Below, one piece after another: positions 14,433 to 27,557 of a DNA stretch of 64,000 nt; the stretch's first letter is position 1, and each line of letters begins with the position of its first letter. A model generated the notes under the pieces. It saw nothing but the letters and a program-made list of their open reading frames with translations. It had not been told where the DNA came from and did no database searches. This DNA is from Lota lota (Eukaryota > Chordata > Actinopteri > Gadiformes > Lotidae). The stretch covers positions 203,501 to 267,500 of the forward strand of contig JACYXH010000228.1 in the NCBI GenBank assembly GCA_026745465.1, written 5' to 3'. The translations under genes and the position numbers were made by a program.

Positions 14433-15428
14433 ATTCCTTATTTAATAGATTTGGTATAGGCCTACTTCATAATTTGGACATTTGTATCGTGGACACCACA
14501 GATAAGGTCTCAAGTAAACCTAAAACGCAGAGGCTTATTTTTCTCAACTTTCTGCAATTGATTGAGGTTGTATTGAAGTGACGGGGGTTTGGTGTTGAAT
14601 GCTGAATCCTGGGATCTCTGCGCCTGCCTTGCAGACTGGAGCAGCAGAGGCAGGAACGCGAGTAGGAGAGCGGCGGTATGAGCCTCTGTGTTAAATGAAC
14701 GGTGAACAAAAGTTCAAACGTCATCTCACTGAACAAACTCAGACGTACCGCGGACAAACCAAGCCGAACTCAGCACCACCTATTCTTTTTGGGATTGTCT
14801 TTTCAGGAACGAGTGAAACAAGATCAAAGAGAAGTCAAGAGGTCTGACAAAATTGACAGTGATTTTTTTCTGCTTACAGTCATGGGCTGTTTCAGCGATC
14901 AGCAGTCAAAAAATAAAACTTGTAAGCAGGATGGTGGTAAGGTCAGTAATAAGTGAAGCATTTCACAATCCTGGTCTTTTTTAAAGGACTGTTCTCCTTT
15001 CTTAATCATTCCTCGATGGTCTGATATTTATCATCTTCTCTGCAGGCCTTCTATCATCATCTCTGCACAGTGCAATTATTATTTTCTTCTCCTCTGGTCA
15101 CCATGGTAACACGTTTTGTCCAGAAACACATTGGACTCCGTGACTTGGTGCTTCGTTTGCAAGTGACTCACTCCCTGTCACTCAAGCTTAGACAAAGGTA
15201 TGTGTATGTACAGTACATGTGAAACCAGTGAGACCTTTATCTTACTTAAATCGGTGAGTTAATTATACAAGCACAGATCACATCTCAGATCAATCCAGTA
15301 CAATCTTCTATCCTAATGATTTGACAATGTGAAGCTACAAGGGGCGGTATAAGTTACATATAACAGGTACAATATGAGTTGCTTTTAATATCATTAATAG
15401 TGATAGAAAGGAGTTGCTGTATGTGATG
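14433..15428. other. Intergenic, no gene seen
   Basis: Frames at 14467-14757 (minus) and 14702-14956 (plus) overlap antisense and have no recognisable motifs. Confidence 0.6.
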
Positions 15429-15923
15429 TTAAAAGTGCAGTGTGCAGAGTTAAGTGGCGTCCAGCGGAAAGGACTTTGCAGAAATGGAAAATAATGTTAA
15501 TATGTATGTTTAATTTGTGTATTATCCCATGAAAATATGAATCATTTGTGTTTTTATTAGCTCTTTATATCGGCAGGTATAGCAGGTCCTCTCCCACGGA
15601 GCACGCCATGCTGCATCGCCATGTTCCTACAGTAGCCCAGAACGGACAAACGGCTCTAGGGTGGAAGTGTTTTAAATGTTAAAACGCTTTAAAAGTCATA
15701 CTTGTAAGCTATAACCTACAGTTTGACAGACTGAGATGAGTACCTCATCACTTGACACTTGGCTACTCGATGCTGGGTGGACGATGACATCATTTTGGTA
15801 GTACCTGCTGGCACCTTACAGGCCAGTACAGACCACCATAGCTTCTTCGGCTGGGTATTTAGTTGGATGCATTCAGCAGCCTCACAGCTAGATGTCATTC
15901 AATCCTACACAATGCGCCTTTAA
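15429..15923 (+). mobile_element. TTAA-flanked MITE-like element common in teleosts
   Basis: The ends are inverted: TTAAAAGTGCAGTGTG at the left and, read in reverse complement, TTAAAGGCGCATTGTG at the right. TTAA occurs at both borders, as expected for target duplications of piggyBac- or Kolobok-type transposons. Internal segments (GTGGCGTCCAGCGG near the left end, GAGCACGCCATG and CTACAGTAGCCCAGAACGG in the middle) match a non-coding element that I recognise as abundant in teleost genomes. No transposase frame is present, so it is non-autonomous. The superfamily assignment is inference from TTAA alone. Confidence 0.7.
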
Positions 15924-16149
15924 GGAATCAACATTGCCCGTGTCTTGCTGGATCTACAAAATGAATAACTCTGAAAGAATTAAGTAATATTTGAATTTGT
16001 CGTTGTTCACGTTGTCAACTTCACACACTTGCCTTGTAATGCGAATCAGGAAGTATTCTATGTAAAGGTTTTCAATGTTAAAGTCGTTTGGTTGGAGCCA
16101 GGAGCCACTCTGAAACAGACTGTCTTTTGGTTTCTCCTTTTCACAGTGA

Positions 16150-16272
<123 letters not shown>

Positions 16273-16807
16273 CAGGCATACATACACACACACCTACACC
16301 ACACACACTCACCCACACACACACAAGCACATTTGCAAACAGCCTAGGTTGATAAGAGACATTTATTATTCTTCCAATACGGCAGACAGTCATAATATGC
16401 AGTGGAGGAAGATTAACATATTGCAATATACACATTTTTTCTCTGTTACACCTTGTATAGTACAAAATGTAAAGTCTGCAAAACTCTGAACTATTGCTTC
16501 CTCTCTGGCAAAATGACACATTGAAGAGAAGACAAATACTAGAATTCATGTTTCCTCTAAAAAGGACGCATATCGAATATAATCCAGTGAATAACAGTTG
16601 TATGCAGAGAGCAGATTAGGGAGCACAAATGGTAAACACGACTTTGGTATAGGATAAGGTAAAGGCACCTTTAAGATAACCTTGAAGAGCTATTTCAGTG
16701 TCATTTTATTAGAAATGCCTTGGCATTCGTCAGCTGTTAGTGAAAGGTATGTTCTATGAGAATATGTGTTTAGAGTTGACTGCGCATGAGACTTGATTTT
16801 AGATAGC

Positions 16808-16880
16808 TCCCGTCTCATTTTTGACCAATCAGGGCATCTCTTCCCTGATTGGTTCGGGAACCTTTGGGTTTATTTAAAGA
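16808..16880 (+). promoter_or_regulatory. Promoter-like block with inverted CCAAT pair and AT box
   Basis: ACCAATCAGGG (16824-16834) and its exact inverse CCCTGATTGGT (16843-16853) are separated by 8 bp and flanked by TCCCG/CGGGA. About 20 bp later comes a TTTATTTAAAG TATA-like stretch near 16870. Paired CCAAT motifs 20-30 bp before a TATA-like box are typical of vertebrate promoters, including replication-dependent histone promoters. No recognisable coding sequence follows; the next ATG opens only about 20 codons. It may be a relic or enhancer. Confidence 0.4.
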
Positions 16881-18639
16881 ATATTGCTCTCTTCCACTCT
16901 TTTCTGCCCTCTTTGAAACTCTCAAATCTTAGCTTCAGCAGCTTTAGGTGATGAAAAGTAAATTTGTTTTTAATATCACTGAAAACCAAGTGTACTTTAT
17001 TGTATTGCAGTAGGTATGAATGAATTGCAATATAATTCCTCCCATGTAATTCTCACAATTTTGAAGGCATACATTGGATTTCTTTCGAGGAGAACCCTCA
17101 TCATACCTCACATCTTCAAAACATACTCAGAGAAACTTAAATAGTATTGTATTTCCAGCCTCTCATCAAAGCCCCAACACATCCCATCCTTTCAGTGCAT
17201 CTAATACAGGAGGGCAACTGTTGATGAATAATGAAAGGGGTATATCATAACATGTCAAGTCTATATTAGTGATAATGCAAGGCTATTCATAATACTGTTA
17301 ATCAAACTTTCAATCAATCCTGTTGGCATGCTTGGAATACTGTTGGATTCAGCGGTGGCTATTTGGGTAGTTTATCATAAAATCTGCCAGTATGTTCGGT
17401 CGTAGATTGTTCTTTTTTTAAATCATATTTATTTTACCAACCTCAACTAAAACGTCTGGAAAATCTTCAAGCAAGCTTTTTTCTGTATTTCCTTAAATGT
17501 GCTGCTCGAACCTAAAATAATTGGCTTGTAATCTAGGTTTTTGGAATCATAAATATTCAATTCCATCATCGTTATTACTTTTACCTTATTTGTGCTTAAT
17601 TTACCAGAGTCATTTATCATTTCCTTGACATTCGTTCAAATGTAATGACCTTATCGCAGGACCAGTCAGTCGGTGGACAAAGAGGAAACAATGGATGTCT
17701 GCTTTTATGCATTTAGGCTGGCTCTGTGAAACCTGCTGTTGATGTCTCTGCGCTGTATGGCTCCGTACATGTTTGCAGATTGTCTGGTAGGCATATCCGC
17801 CCCCTTTTTGCCTCCGCTAACACAGAGCTTTATTTTGCATGTTTGCAATTTTGCCTACTTTGTACAGCTGGTAATGCCAAATCACACCGTTATAAGTTTC
17901 ACAAACACTTATTTCAATGGTTTATCTTAAAGCCATTCTCCGGCGCATGAATTGTACCATATCAGGGCAGGTAGTGAGACGGTGATAGTTACTTACAAAC
18001 ACACTTTGTATGTTCTTTGGATCCTAGCAGTGTGCTTGAATATAAATCCTGATGTTTTGATGGTTACTTTCAAACAGTGTTTTTCTCGATACCCACTCCA
18101 ACTAAAACTCATGCAGTAGCCTAGACGCCATCGCTATGGCACACTGTTTTTCCACCGCACACACGCTTGAGATACTGATCGTATTACATATTCTGTAGTC
18201 CTTAATGCCTGATGAGATTTATTCAGACAAACTGGGAAACGTACAATTTTAATGTTCTATATCTTATGGACAAGACGGTTAAGGAGATGGCCGTTATGGA
18301 TGCGACGGTCATGGTTCCCTGGAATTAATTAATTAATTCCTTTGTTAATTCACTTCTTCTTACCGAAGATGTCAGCCATTTTGCGCATTGAATACAATGC
18401 TATTTTGGCATTGTATTAAACAAATTATGAACACTATATATATTACCTTTTGTTTATCATTTTGAGTCCATAACACCCATAATTGCCCAAATAAATTAAT
18501 TTGGATTCCTACACACATACACTGCACACACTTGTACACAATCAATTAATGTCACACACACACGTACCGTCTGTCTCTCGCAAATGTGTTTGCATGTGTA
18601 TACTGCAGTGTTTTCAACATTACCAGTTATTTCCTGAAG
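16881..18639. other. Intergenic, no gene seen
   Basis: AT-rich, unique-looking. The short plus-strand frames near 17726-17950 overlap each other and are not recognisable. Confidence 0.65.
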
Positions 18640-18720
18640 TGAGTTTGTGTGTCTGTGTGCATGTTCTGGCGTGTGCGTACATGCTTTTGTGCATGCGTGT
18701 GTGTGTGTGTGCATGTGCGT

Positions 18721-18757
<37 letters not shown>
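18640..18757. repeat. Degenerate and perfect (GT)n
   Basis: GT-rich sequence with GCATG and GCGT interruptions, ending in a perfect (GT)n of about 34 bp (18724-18757). Confidence 0.9.
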
Positions 18758-18760
<3 letters not shown>

Positions 18761-18959
18761 GGGTTAGGGCTTCGAAACATAATTTATAGAAGGTGTATTG
18801 CGTAGAGAAGCCTTCAAGGATATCTGGGAAGAAAGGAAAGTCAATTAGAGCTAAAGTGCTCTGAGACCCACCTGTGCGCTGTCTAATGGAGCACGGTGCG
18901 TCCGAGGTGGTTATGCATAGCAAGCCCTTTTAACATTTAATCAGTAGCGGTAATAGCAA

Positions 18960-19210
18960 TTGTAGATATCAACAATTCCCTTTTGACTAGTTATAATTCC
19001 AAGCCAACATATCCATAATGTAATTTTGACTAGTAGCAATTCTAATTGAAGATATCTACAATTAATTTATCACTAGTCAAAATGTTCATTCTTGATATCA
19101 ACAATTAATTTCTTACTAGTGGAAATGTCAATTGTAGATATCTGTAACTTAATTACAACTAGTCAACTTTTACCATTGACTTCCATTCAAACTCAATTAC
19201 AGATATCTAT
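18960..19210. repeat. Palindromic satellite with a 43-bp period
   Basis: ACTAGT occurs at 18986, 19029, 19072, 19115 and 19158, exactly 43 bp apart each time. GATATC occurs at 18965, 19051, 19094 and 19137 (same 43-bp register, one degenerate position near 19008) and again at 19202, out of register. The two six-base palindromes alternate about 21-22 bp apart within AT-rich sequence such as AATTGTAGATATCTACAATT-like arms, so each unit is itself a nested palindrome. Confidence 0.9.
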
Positions 19211-20379
19211 AATTCTATTTTATAATTCTATTTTGACTTTGATAAATATGCCAAACTGCCACAAAGTGCATGTAGCTTTTGCTAAATGTACATCAAGAAT
19301 GAAGACATCAATCACTTACATTCCTTGAGATAATGGATTGTCTTTTGTAATGCATTCAAAAAGCGATGGCAGTTTCACAGACATATACATTATTTATATT
19401 CAGGGACCTGCTGAACTTTCTGTTGTCTCAACAGATTACAAAGTGTTTGCTTGGCGATCAAAGACTTTTGAGAGTAGATGAGGGACAATAAATCATATTT
19501 AGTGGATGTACACAAGAGTACCGTTTGAAACGGTTATTTAAAAAACTGGCTAGGGGGAAAAGGGATTAGCAGAATAAGTAAACGTATTACAAATGGGTTA
19601 CATATAATAAATAATCTACAGCATTATCATTACATGGAATATTATATTCTACTCAAAACTTCATAGCTGCAAACTAACTAGTATATCTCACGTACATTGT
19701 AATGAACAAATCAACACTTTTATCCCCAATTTACGTTCACTCTCAGTCAAACAATGCAGGGAAATTAAACAGTAACAGTACTTCCACATTTCCTGTAACT
19801 GCCTGTATTGCAGCGTCCAAGGAGGTCGCTGTGTTGAGTTCTGATCATGAGGACTTCACATGCACAACTGGTGCCATTGGTTGAGGTTTCGGTGGTTGCT
19901 CTTTCCCAATAGTGTAGTCATGATGTCCACAGTAGGAGGGTTGGAATGAAAGCTGAAATGTTGAATCTTTGTGGCTGATTGACCGTCAGACAAAGGAATA
20001 GCATTGCTCTCATTAGAGCTGTCTCTTTGGTTATGTTATCTGAAATAAACCTGAGAAATATACAGAAGGCTTGTTAGGAGAAGGGGTGAAGGCGAGGCCA
20101 TCAGAAATAAGTATGGAAGAAATATGTATCATAATACAGTAGTGCGTACGTAAGAAGCGTACGTCAGTAGTAAAACAATGTAATGCGTGAAAGCGAGACT
20201 AGCCAAAAACGAAATTAGTGAACATTTGCTGAACTGACATATGCTGTTTTTATAGACGTTGATCTTTCACCAACAAGAAAAAAGTCCTACAGATCTTGAC
20301 AGCATTTTGTGTACTGAAGAGATTTTACTCATTTGAACTCTCTCGAAAAAATAACAGAGCCACAGATGTATCACGTGTG

Positions 20380-20700
20380 GGTCAGAGGTCGGCTCAAACA
20401 GGCGTACATCATCATGAGCACATCACGACGACACCATCTCGTCTAGACTACAGTCCCTGCTCATGGAACCGCACGAGCAGTCTGCCGGCACTGCTGACGC
20501 GCTCCGCTGATATCCCCGCAGCCGTGTCACAACGTTCGCATGGGCACACCTCGCTCCTTTACGTACGGACAGAAGACGTCCTCTCCGATCTGCCTCGTGC
20601 CGCCATCTTTACCCGTGTGCTTACCTCACACACGGACCGCACGGCGCAGAAGGCAGGGGGTCCACGGGCAGATTTTGAAACGGCTTGTAATGGCTAATCA
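20380..20700 (-). promoter_or_regulatory. CpG-containing block with a YY1-like site
   Basis: The block has many CpGs. GCCGCCATCTT at 20599-20609 (AAGATGGCGGC on the minus strand) matches the YY1 motif often found at TATA-less start sites. On the minus strand GTGAGGTAAGC just upstream of it matches a splice donor. The ATG in the motif opens only 15 codons. Possible relic promoter or retroelement start. Confidence 0.3.
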
Positions 20701-20835
20701 CACTCAACACCAGGGGGTAAAATAGGAACCGCTTCATTCATCATTAATTTAACAAAGGTGCAATAACAAAGTTACAATCATTTCATCAGACCGACTTTGT
20801 CATTTGTCGCTTGATTAAGAAGCTTGTGTTTCGAT

Positions 20836-20930
20836 GATCAGAATCAGAATCAGAATCAGAAAAGCTTTATTGCCAAGTACGTTTTTTAAGCATACAAGGA
20901 ATTTGTCTTGGTGGTGTAGGTGCACGTCAC
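20836..20930 (+). repeat. Dispersed teleost repeat with (AATCAG)n head, copy 1
   Basis: GATCAGAATCAGAATCAG is followed by AAAGCTTTATTGCCAAGTAC and ACAAGGAATTTGTCTTGGTG, the typical order of a fish retroelement-derived repeat. A second copy in opposite orientation lies in the asic2 intron at 57564-57639. Confidence 0.7.
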
Positions 20931-22139
20931 GTTCTCTATTGCAGGTTAAGATTGAGCTGTCTTAAAGGATAGCCTTTTGCGCTTCAATATAGAACTGAAA
21001 ATCTCATATAGAATAGACATGATGCTCCCGAAGACCTATAGCAAGATAATCATGATTACAAGAATCAAAAAAGAAAGTCCTTGATGTTAATTGAGTGCAG
21101 GCCTTTGCATCATTTGCATTGTTTTATTGTATGTGTTTGTTCTCATGAAGCATTTCCATAGATGTGCATTTTGTCAATAAAGTAAAACAATGACTGTGCC
21201 CCAAAGTAGTAGCTCTGTAGCTACTGTGCTAGGAAAGCTCCTCGGTCACCAAGAAATGAGACCGTCTAACAAGGCTGATAATCATTCTGAATTTCTTCTT
21301 TATTTCACTGCAGAATGCAGTCTGAGTTTCTTCCATATCAGCCGTTTTCAGAAACTGGGCTGGGTTCCTTCCTCCTAATCCAATCACTAAGCGGAAAATG
21401 ATTCCGCAGGTGACGTTGCTCTCTGTTGTTGAATTGACAGCCAATATATTTAGTGTATACCAAACAAAAAAATCCATAGACTTTAAAGAGACTTTAGAGA
21501 GAGAATCCAAACCTTTTGCCTCAGGAGTCACCATGTTGTTTTTGTTGCTCACAGATTCCATCATCATATTTTTCATCATAAATGCCGCCCACAAGATGCT
21601 GATTGTCTTGGTGGAAATGAATGCAGAGTCAAGTATCACTCAAGCAACCGACACCAGAACCTGATTTGCAATTTGCTCAGGGTGGGCAGTCGTTCAGGGT
21701 TGGAAATCAGGCAAAGACTATAGACTACAGCGTTTTTAAAACCATGTATTTGAAATTGTAGTATAACTTACATTTTTATTTGGGATTCATTTTACATTTA
21801 AAATAAAGTCGGAGAGATGTGTGCACAGCTGTTTGTTTTCTACACGCAGCCCATGGTCGATCGAGACGGTTGCGCAGAGGATTATGAGTGATAAAAGGCT
21901 CCGAAGGATACATAGCTATTTTTCTATCTTGTCATTTATACTGCTCATCCTTGGTTGCGAACTTTTCTGTGAACGGGCTTTGTGTTTTGCTATATGAATA
22001 CACTCGCTTGCCCCATAACATACTCTCAACAAAGAAGAAACGTTTTTGTATCAGTCTAAGCAGGGTAAACGAGGATCCTACAGAAGACCCATCTTTCCCT
22101 TCTTTTACACAAGACCATTCAGTCACAGGTCTTTACCGC
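20931..22139. other. Intergenic, no recognised gene
   Basis: A 136-codon minus-strand frame (21229-21639) and an antisense plus-strand frame (21398-21664) have hydrophobic stretches but no motif that I can assign. I do not call either a gene. Confidence 0.55.
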
Positions 22140-22420
22140 CGGTCGCCATAGAGCCCTGCGCATGCACAAAAAGAACATCCGACAAAGGTTTCAAAAGAGT
22201 CTTCTTCTAGTAGATGTGCTCGGGGTAGACGGGCGAAATAAAAGATGAGCGCGCCGCAGACTCAACGCGGAGGCGCCAAGAGCTGCTTGAATTACTAACC
22301 CCGTCCATTTAATCACCTCGTCAAGTATACATGAGCTTCCCCTTTTGTGCGCTGTGCTGCGCGGCGGCCCAGGCAGGTCTGAGGCACCTGGCGCCGCGAC
22401 TTGACAGTTTGAGCATGCTA
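22140..22420. other. CpG-rich block, function unknown
   Basis: GC- and CpG-rich patch in AT-rich surroundings, containing GATGAGCGCGCCGC and GCGCTGTGCTGCGCGGCGG. No gene is recognisable. Possible regulatory island. Confidence 0.3.
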
Positions 22421-22765
22421 GTTCACGCTTGTTTATTCAAGGATGACGTGAATAATTGATAAGGGGGGCTTTTTGTTGCGTACGCCTCCAAGGCGTTAAT
22501 AATGATCCAAAAGGTGAAGTTCGGTTGACATGACGTGTGCTGCGCCAGCCGTAAAGAAACGATATGAAAACCCCCATATAAGCTTTCCTTCTTGTTGTTT
22601 CTTTCTAATGAATTGATCATGTATGGTTGGTTGGGTAAAAGAATAGATAACGCACGGTTAGGTGTACACTCAATTTGGTCACTACACGTGAATGGATAAA
22701 TTGAAGTATGTTTTGCCATGCAGAGGTTCCTGCGGTAATCAAACAATGAGTGACTGTAGATGAGC

Positions 22766-22940
<175 letters not shown>

Positions 22941-23034
22941 GGCCAGTCGTGCTTTGAAGCTAATAGGATTCGAAGGCTCTGGCTCAACGTCACTGTGCGC
23001 AGCGGGTGCTATTTCAGTGCTTGTTTATCGCTCT

Positions 23035-23053
23035 CCCCCCCCCCCCCCCCCCC
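23035..23053. repeat. Poly-C run, 19 nt
   Basis: Uninterrupted C homopolymer. Confidence 0.9.
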
Positions 23054-24452
23054 ATCATGTTTTCTCCTGGAAATGTCCGGAACACTTTGTGTCGCTGTTC
23101 ACAAGTGCAGAACAGGAGGAGACACAAAAGAGCCTTCTGTCATCAGCCCTTCATTAGCAGCCCCAGCTCATGCTAGCTGCATCATTTGAGATGAGAGCGG
23201 GTGTATCATTTCACTTGGAAATGAGAAATTAAAACTTAAAATGAAAACGATCACAATGAAGATAACCATAAATAAAGTCCATTATGATGATTATCTTTAT
23301 TAGTATTAGTTATTATTATTAGTCTTGTAGTGTTATTTTTGTGTACTATGTAAATTCAGTTTAGTCAGTGTTGTTCTGAAAATGTTTCCGATCTCTGTCC
23401 AATTGGTTGGAGGTGTTGCTCGTCCCTCCATTGCCAGGTCCAGATGTTTACTGCTGCAAACTAGGACCAACACAAGAGCGTGGCTCTGTGCTGAACGCAC
23501 GAAAACAATTCCACCGAGTGACGCTTTGCTTTCGTAGTCCTATTTCTCCTTCTCTCGTACCTGTGCCCCCCTATGCACCTTGCGCGGTGGACAGAAACAT
23601 ATTCGATCTGTCATGGACCTAAGCTAACCCATTCTGCTTTATGAACCGTAGGCACAACTTTTGACACAGTGGCTGAAATTGGATCCTGTATGGAAACTGT
23701 GCTGGAGGAATGTATTTCTGTGCAAGGAAGAGCAAGAAGGTATGGAAACGAGTGTGAGTGTGCGCGTGTGTCTAACAACAGGCAATGAACAGCATGGAGA
23801 CGCATCACGCATGTATAACACACACCCCGCCACTCACACATCTGTAGCTTCAGGCCTTCAAACCCTGATTAACCCCTCTGTACTGAGCTCCCATTGATTC
23901 TGAGTGCCAACTGCGTAATGGTGCTCATGTCCTTGACAGCATGTCATTTCCCAGCTTATCCGTTGAGGGCGCGGGTCAGGATGTGCGCATAGTTCAAGGT
24001 TTGAATGTTTTGTTTTGGTTTTTGCCACGGCACCTTCATTTAATCAGTTTGATCCAACATGACAGGTTTTTACCATTTTTGGTTTAGAGGAAATCAAGTG
24101 TGGCGTGTAAAACCACGCTAAAAAGGGAATCTCTGCAGGTGGAAACGTACATGAAGCCTAAGTTGCATCAGTTAAATGGAGTAGGTAAGTAGATCAGGTG
24201 GATACATAATGGGGTACCAATATAACCAATTTAAGTAGAGATCTTTAGGAAAGAGTTTGGAAGGGATGATTTGCCAAAGCTGAAGGTTACTGGAAGTCCA
24301 TTCTCTTGACAGATGCGGCCAGGAAATGTTAGTTTTAGTCACAATCACAGCCGCTATATTTGGGCGAATACACAACGTAAAGCTGCTATAGGTAAGATTT
24401 GAGAGTAGTGAAGAGAGAGAGCAAAGACCAATCATTTGAAATGAAACATTTG

Positions 24453-24477
24453 CCCCCCCCCCCCCCCCCCCCCCCCC
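24453..24477. repeat. Poly-C run, 25 nt
   Basis: Uninterrupted C homopolymer. Confidence 0.9.
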
Positions 24478-25100
24478 TCTGCTCCTCTCTGCTCAATCTC
24501 CCTATGTTTCTCCGCCAGGGAGAAGTGTTGCGTTTACCACGCCTGTGATTGGCAGGCAAGATGGATTCCCCGACTCAATCAGGGCAAACGCCACAGAACA
24601 CATAGTCAGACCATCAGTCAAGGGGATAAATCAAGGCTGAAAATGGACCGAACCAATACCCAAACTATTCAAGCACATCTCCCAAAGAACGGCTCAGGAG
24701 AAAGGGTGTATTTTTGATTAGCAAAGTCCTGACCTGAATCGAATGTCGCTAATACGACAGGCACCCTTCGAACCTCCATTTGCTTAGTTATGACTCAGTT
24801 ATAGAGGAGGAGGTGGAGTGGGCACACCTCTTGTGGCACCACCCAAGGCACAAGCTAGGCTTTGCACATTTTATGCATACAATTATTAGCTGAAATGCTT
24901 TTTGGGGTTTCAGTCCTTCAATGACTTTCTATATACTATTGTATTTCACGCAATAATAATAATACGTCTCTGGGACTCCTGAGCAGGACTGAGTTGACTG
25001 GTAACGGCAGGTGGAGGCTGTTCTCTTAGCGGGCTGCAGTGGGAATGCACCCATGGTGCAGTGCAATCGGTGCCCCTTTTTAATGTGTGTGTGCGCGTTC

Positions 25101-25127
25101 ATATATATATATATATATATATATATA
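25101..25127. repeat. (AT)n microsatellite
   Basis: About 27 bp of perfect AT. Confidence 0.9.
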
Positions 25128-26227
25128 AGGAAAACAAAATGCTGGATCACTCATTTTAATAATATGTCATAATAAATACGGTGAGAGCCTTTGAATTCGA
25201 TTTGAAAAGAAAACGGATGACAGCATGATAGTTAACGGTTAAACGTGGAGCTTAGAGGCATCAAACTGAGGCTACTGCTCAGAGCGCGGGGATGTGACGG
25301 CGGGCTTATCCCCTCAGACAGCAGACGAACATCGTGTGCGCTGTGGGTGTCTCCAGCCACTTATCAAGCGCTGCTTAATCTCCATAAGCAGATATCTGCA
25401 TGTGAATGCAGGCAACGGCACATGATTTTGGCATCTGAAGCACTCCGGTATTATGTTTGTAGTCCCGTTTGTCTTCCGAGTAGTGTTGAAGAATTGACCA
25501 ATCGCCTTTGAGCGGGCCTTGGTTGCATGCAGGTAAACAGTCCGTGTGGAGACGACGATTGATGGTTATATTGGCTTTGTCAGGCAAATATCTTAAACCT
25601 AGGTGTTTCAGTGGTTTAACTGCTCAGAGTGTAAGCTGGCTACCTGTGAAACAATCCGGTTGTAGACGTCGTCTTATCAACTCCATTCTTGCGTCTCTAT
25701 TTGCTAATCGAATCGTAAACAGTGACCGGTGCACTGTGGAGAGGAGGTCTTGGCCCAGGATATCCATTATCCGGCTACCCCGAAACCCCAGAAATATTGC
25801 CCGTTGTCCCCAGAGGTAAATCATCGTCGTCAGAAGATGGCCAATGGGTTCCGAGATCGAGACGTTCGGATCACAACATTATACCCGGCTCGGTTGTCTT
25901 TTTCTTTGCTTTCTTGTGGCTTTCTTTTTGGCCGATCTGTAGGAAGTGGAACACAAGTGCAAACTAATCTAGCTGAGGCGGCCGGATTCCCGTGCAAATA
26001 AATCCACAAAAGGATTCATCTCTTGAGCGTTGAGTACCGGTAGTGAAAGCCTGTTAGCTTCAAACAGGAAGACATCTTTGAAGAGGTAAGGGGGTCTAGA
26101 ATCCTCCTGCTCTCTATCACTGGGCTGACTCTTTGATAATGTGTTTAATCTGTATACCAGATGTCAATGTATTGATATATAGCCACAATATGTTACACAG
26201 GTTCTTCACCTGTCATCACCTGTCACA

Positions 26228-26344
<117 letters not shown>

Positions 26345-27557
26345 GAGAGAGATGGAGGGAGACGTAAAAATAAAAGGTGTGTTTGTGTTGTAGTGTTCGA
26401 GTGTCTTTGTGTACTGTTATATTTTGTGTGCATCTATCTATGAAGCACTTTCTCTCCACAACATAGCAACAAAAGGTTTGGTGTTTGTGTGTACAAGAGT
26501 GTGCGCATCTCCATAATTACTTTTCTAAATTGCTTCACTTAAAGGTAAAACATAATGGGGAAGCTTTACATATTTTCTAGGTCGATGTAATTATACTCCA
26601 AATTGAATATCAGAATGTCCAGTTCTTTCATTCTTAGATGACCACGCTTTCTTTTCAGTGTCTGGATTTTCACCTTCCCATTTCCTTGGTAGGTCTTTAG
26701 GAACGTGGGAGATTAAGCCTCTTATATTGATTGTATTAAATGACACAGATGTATGGTTTACATCCTCTGCCCGGAGATGTCCAGATTGCTAGGTGGGAAG
26801 AGGCAAGAGGTTAAAGATTTGAAATGAGGAGAAATTCTTGATGTGCAAACTCCAAAATATGTGCTCAGGAAATAGAATTTCAGTTGACTGAGTGTTTGGC
26901 CCCTGAATAAAGGGAACGCTGACACATTTGCCGATGACGTCACACCACTGGAGCAAACATGAGAGGGCAGGAAGGGTTCGCTGGATAAACATACACTGGG
27001 TATGAGTTAAGATATATGTTAGGTGGAGGTTGACGGTGTGTTCAGGCCTAATGGTTGAATGATACGATGCTAGCTAGCAAGGTTCATAAGGCTCACGTTT
27101 AATTTGTTTACCTTTGGAACAACACATCCCAAGCATAGTGAGTTTAAACTGAAGGCATACTCATCCTGGCGAAAACTAGGTGACCGTTGTCCTTTCGTTT
27201 TCTGTTCCCAATTCGTGAACCCAGCCGCACATGAAAAGTTATATGCCACCTGTTTGTTTTCAGACAAGGTCTGCAGTACAAGGTAATTTACTATGTTTAC
27301 TGACTTGATAGCAGTTAAACCGTTAGTATATTGTGATAAATCATTCGATTCGAATATATTTTACTATTTCTTTTCTAGTATCTTTGTCAAACATTTGGTT
27401 CCCCGCTGTTAACATGAACAGAGTGCTGCTGATGAACGTTCTCCATTTCCTGCCCTCCATCAGACAACCCATTCAAACACATACCGGGGCAACCTGTCAA
27501 AGAACATCGAAAAAGACATCACATTTTCAGTTTAATCTCACAACCCTAAACTGATTC

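Noticed and set aside
21229-21664. Hydrophobic antisense frame pair, briefly considered as a receptor fragment
   Set aside because: No conserved receptor motifs could be identified in either strand.
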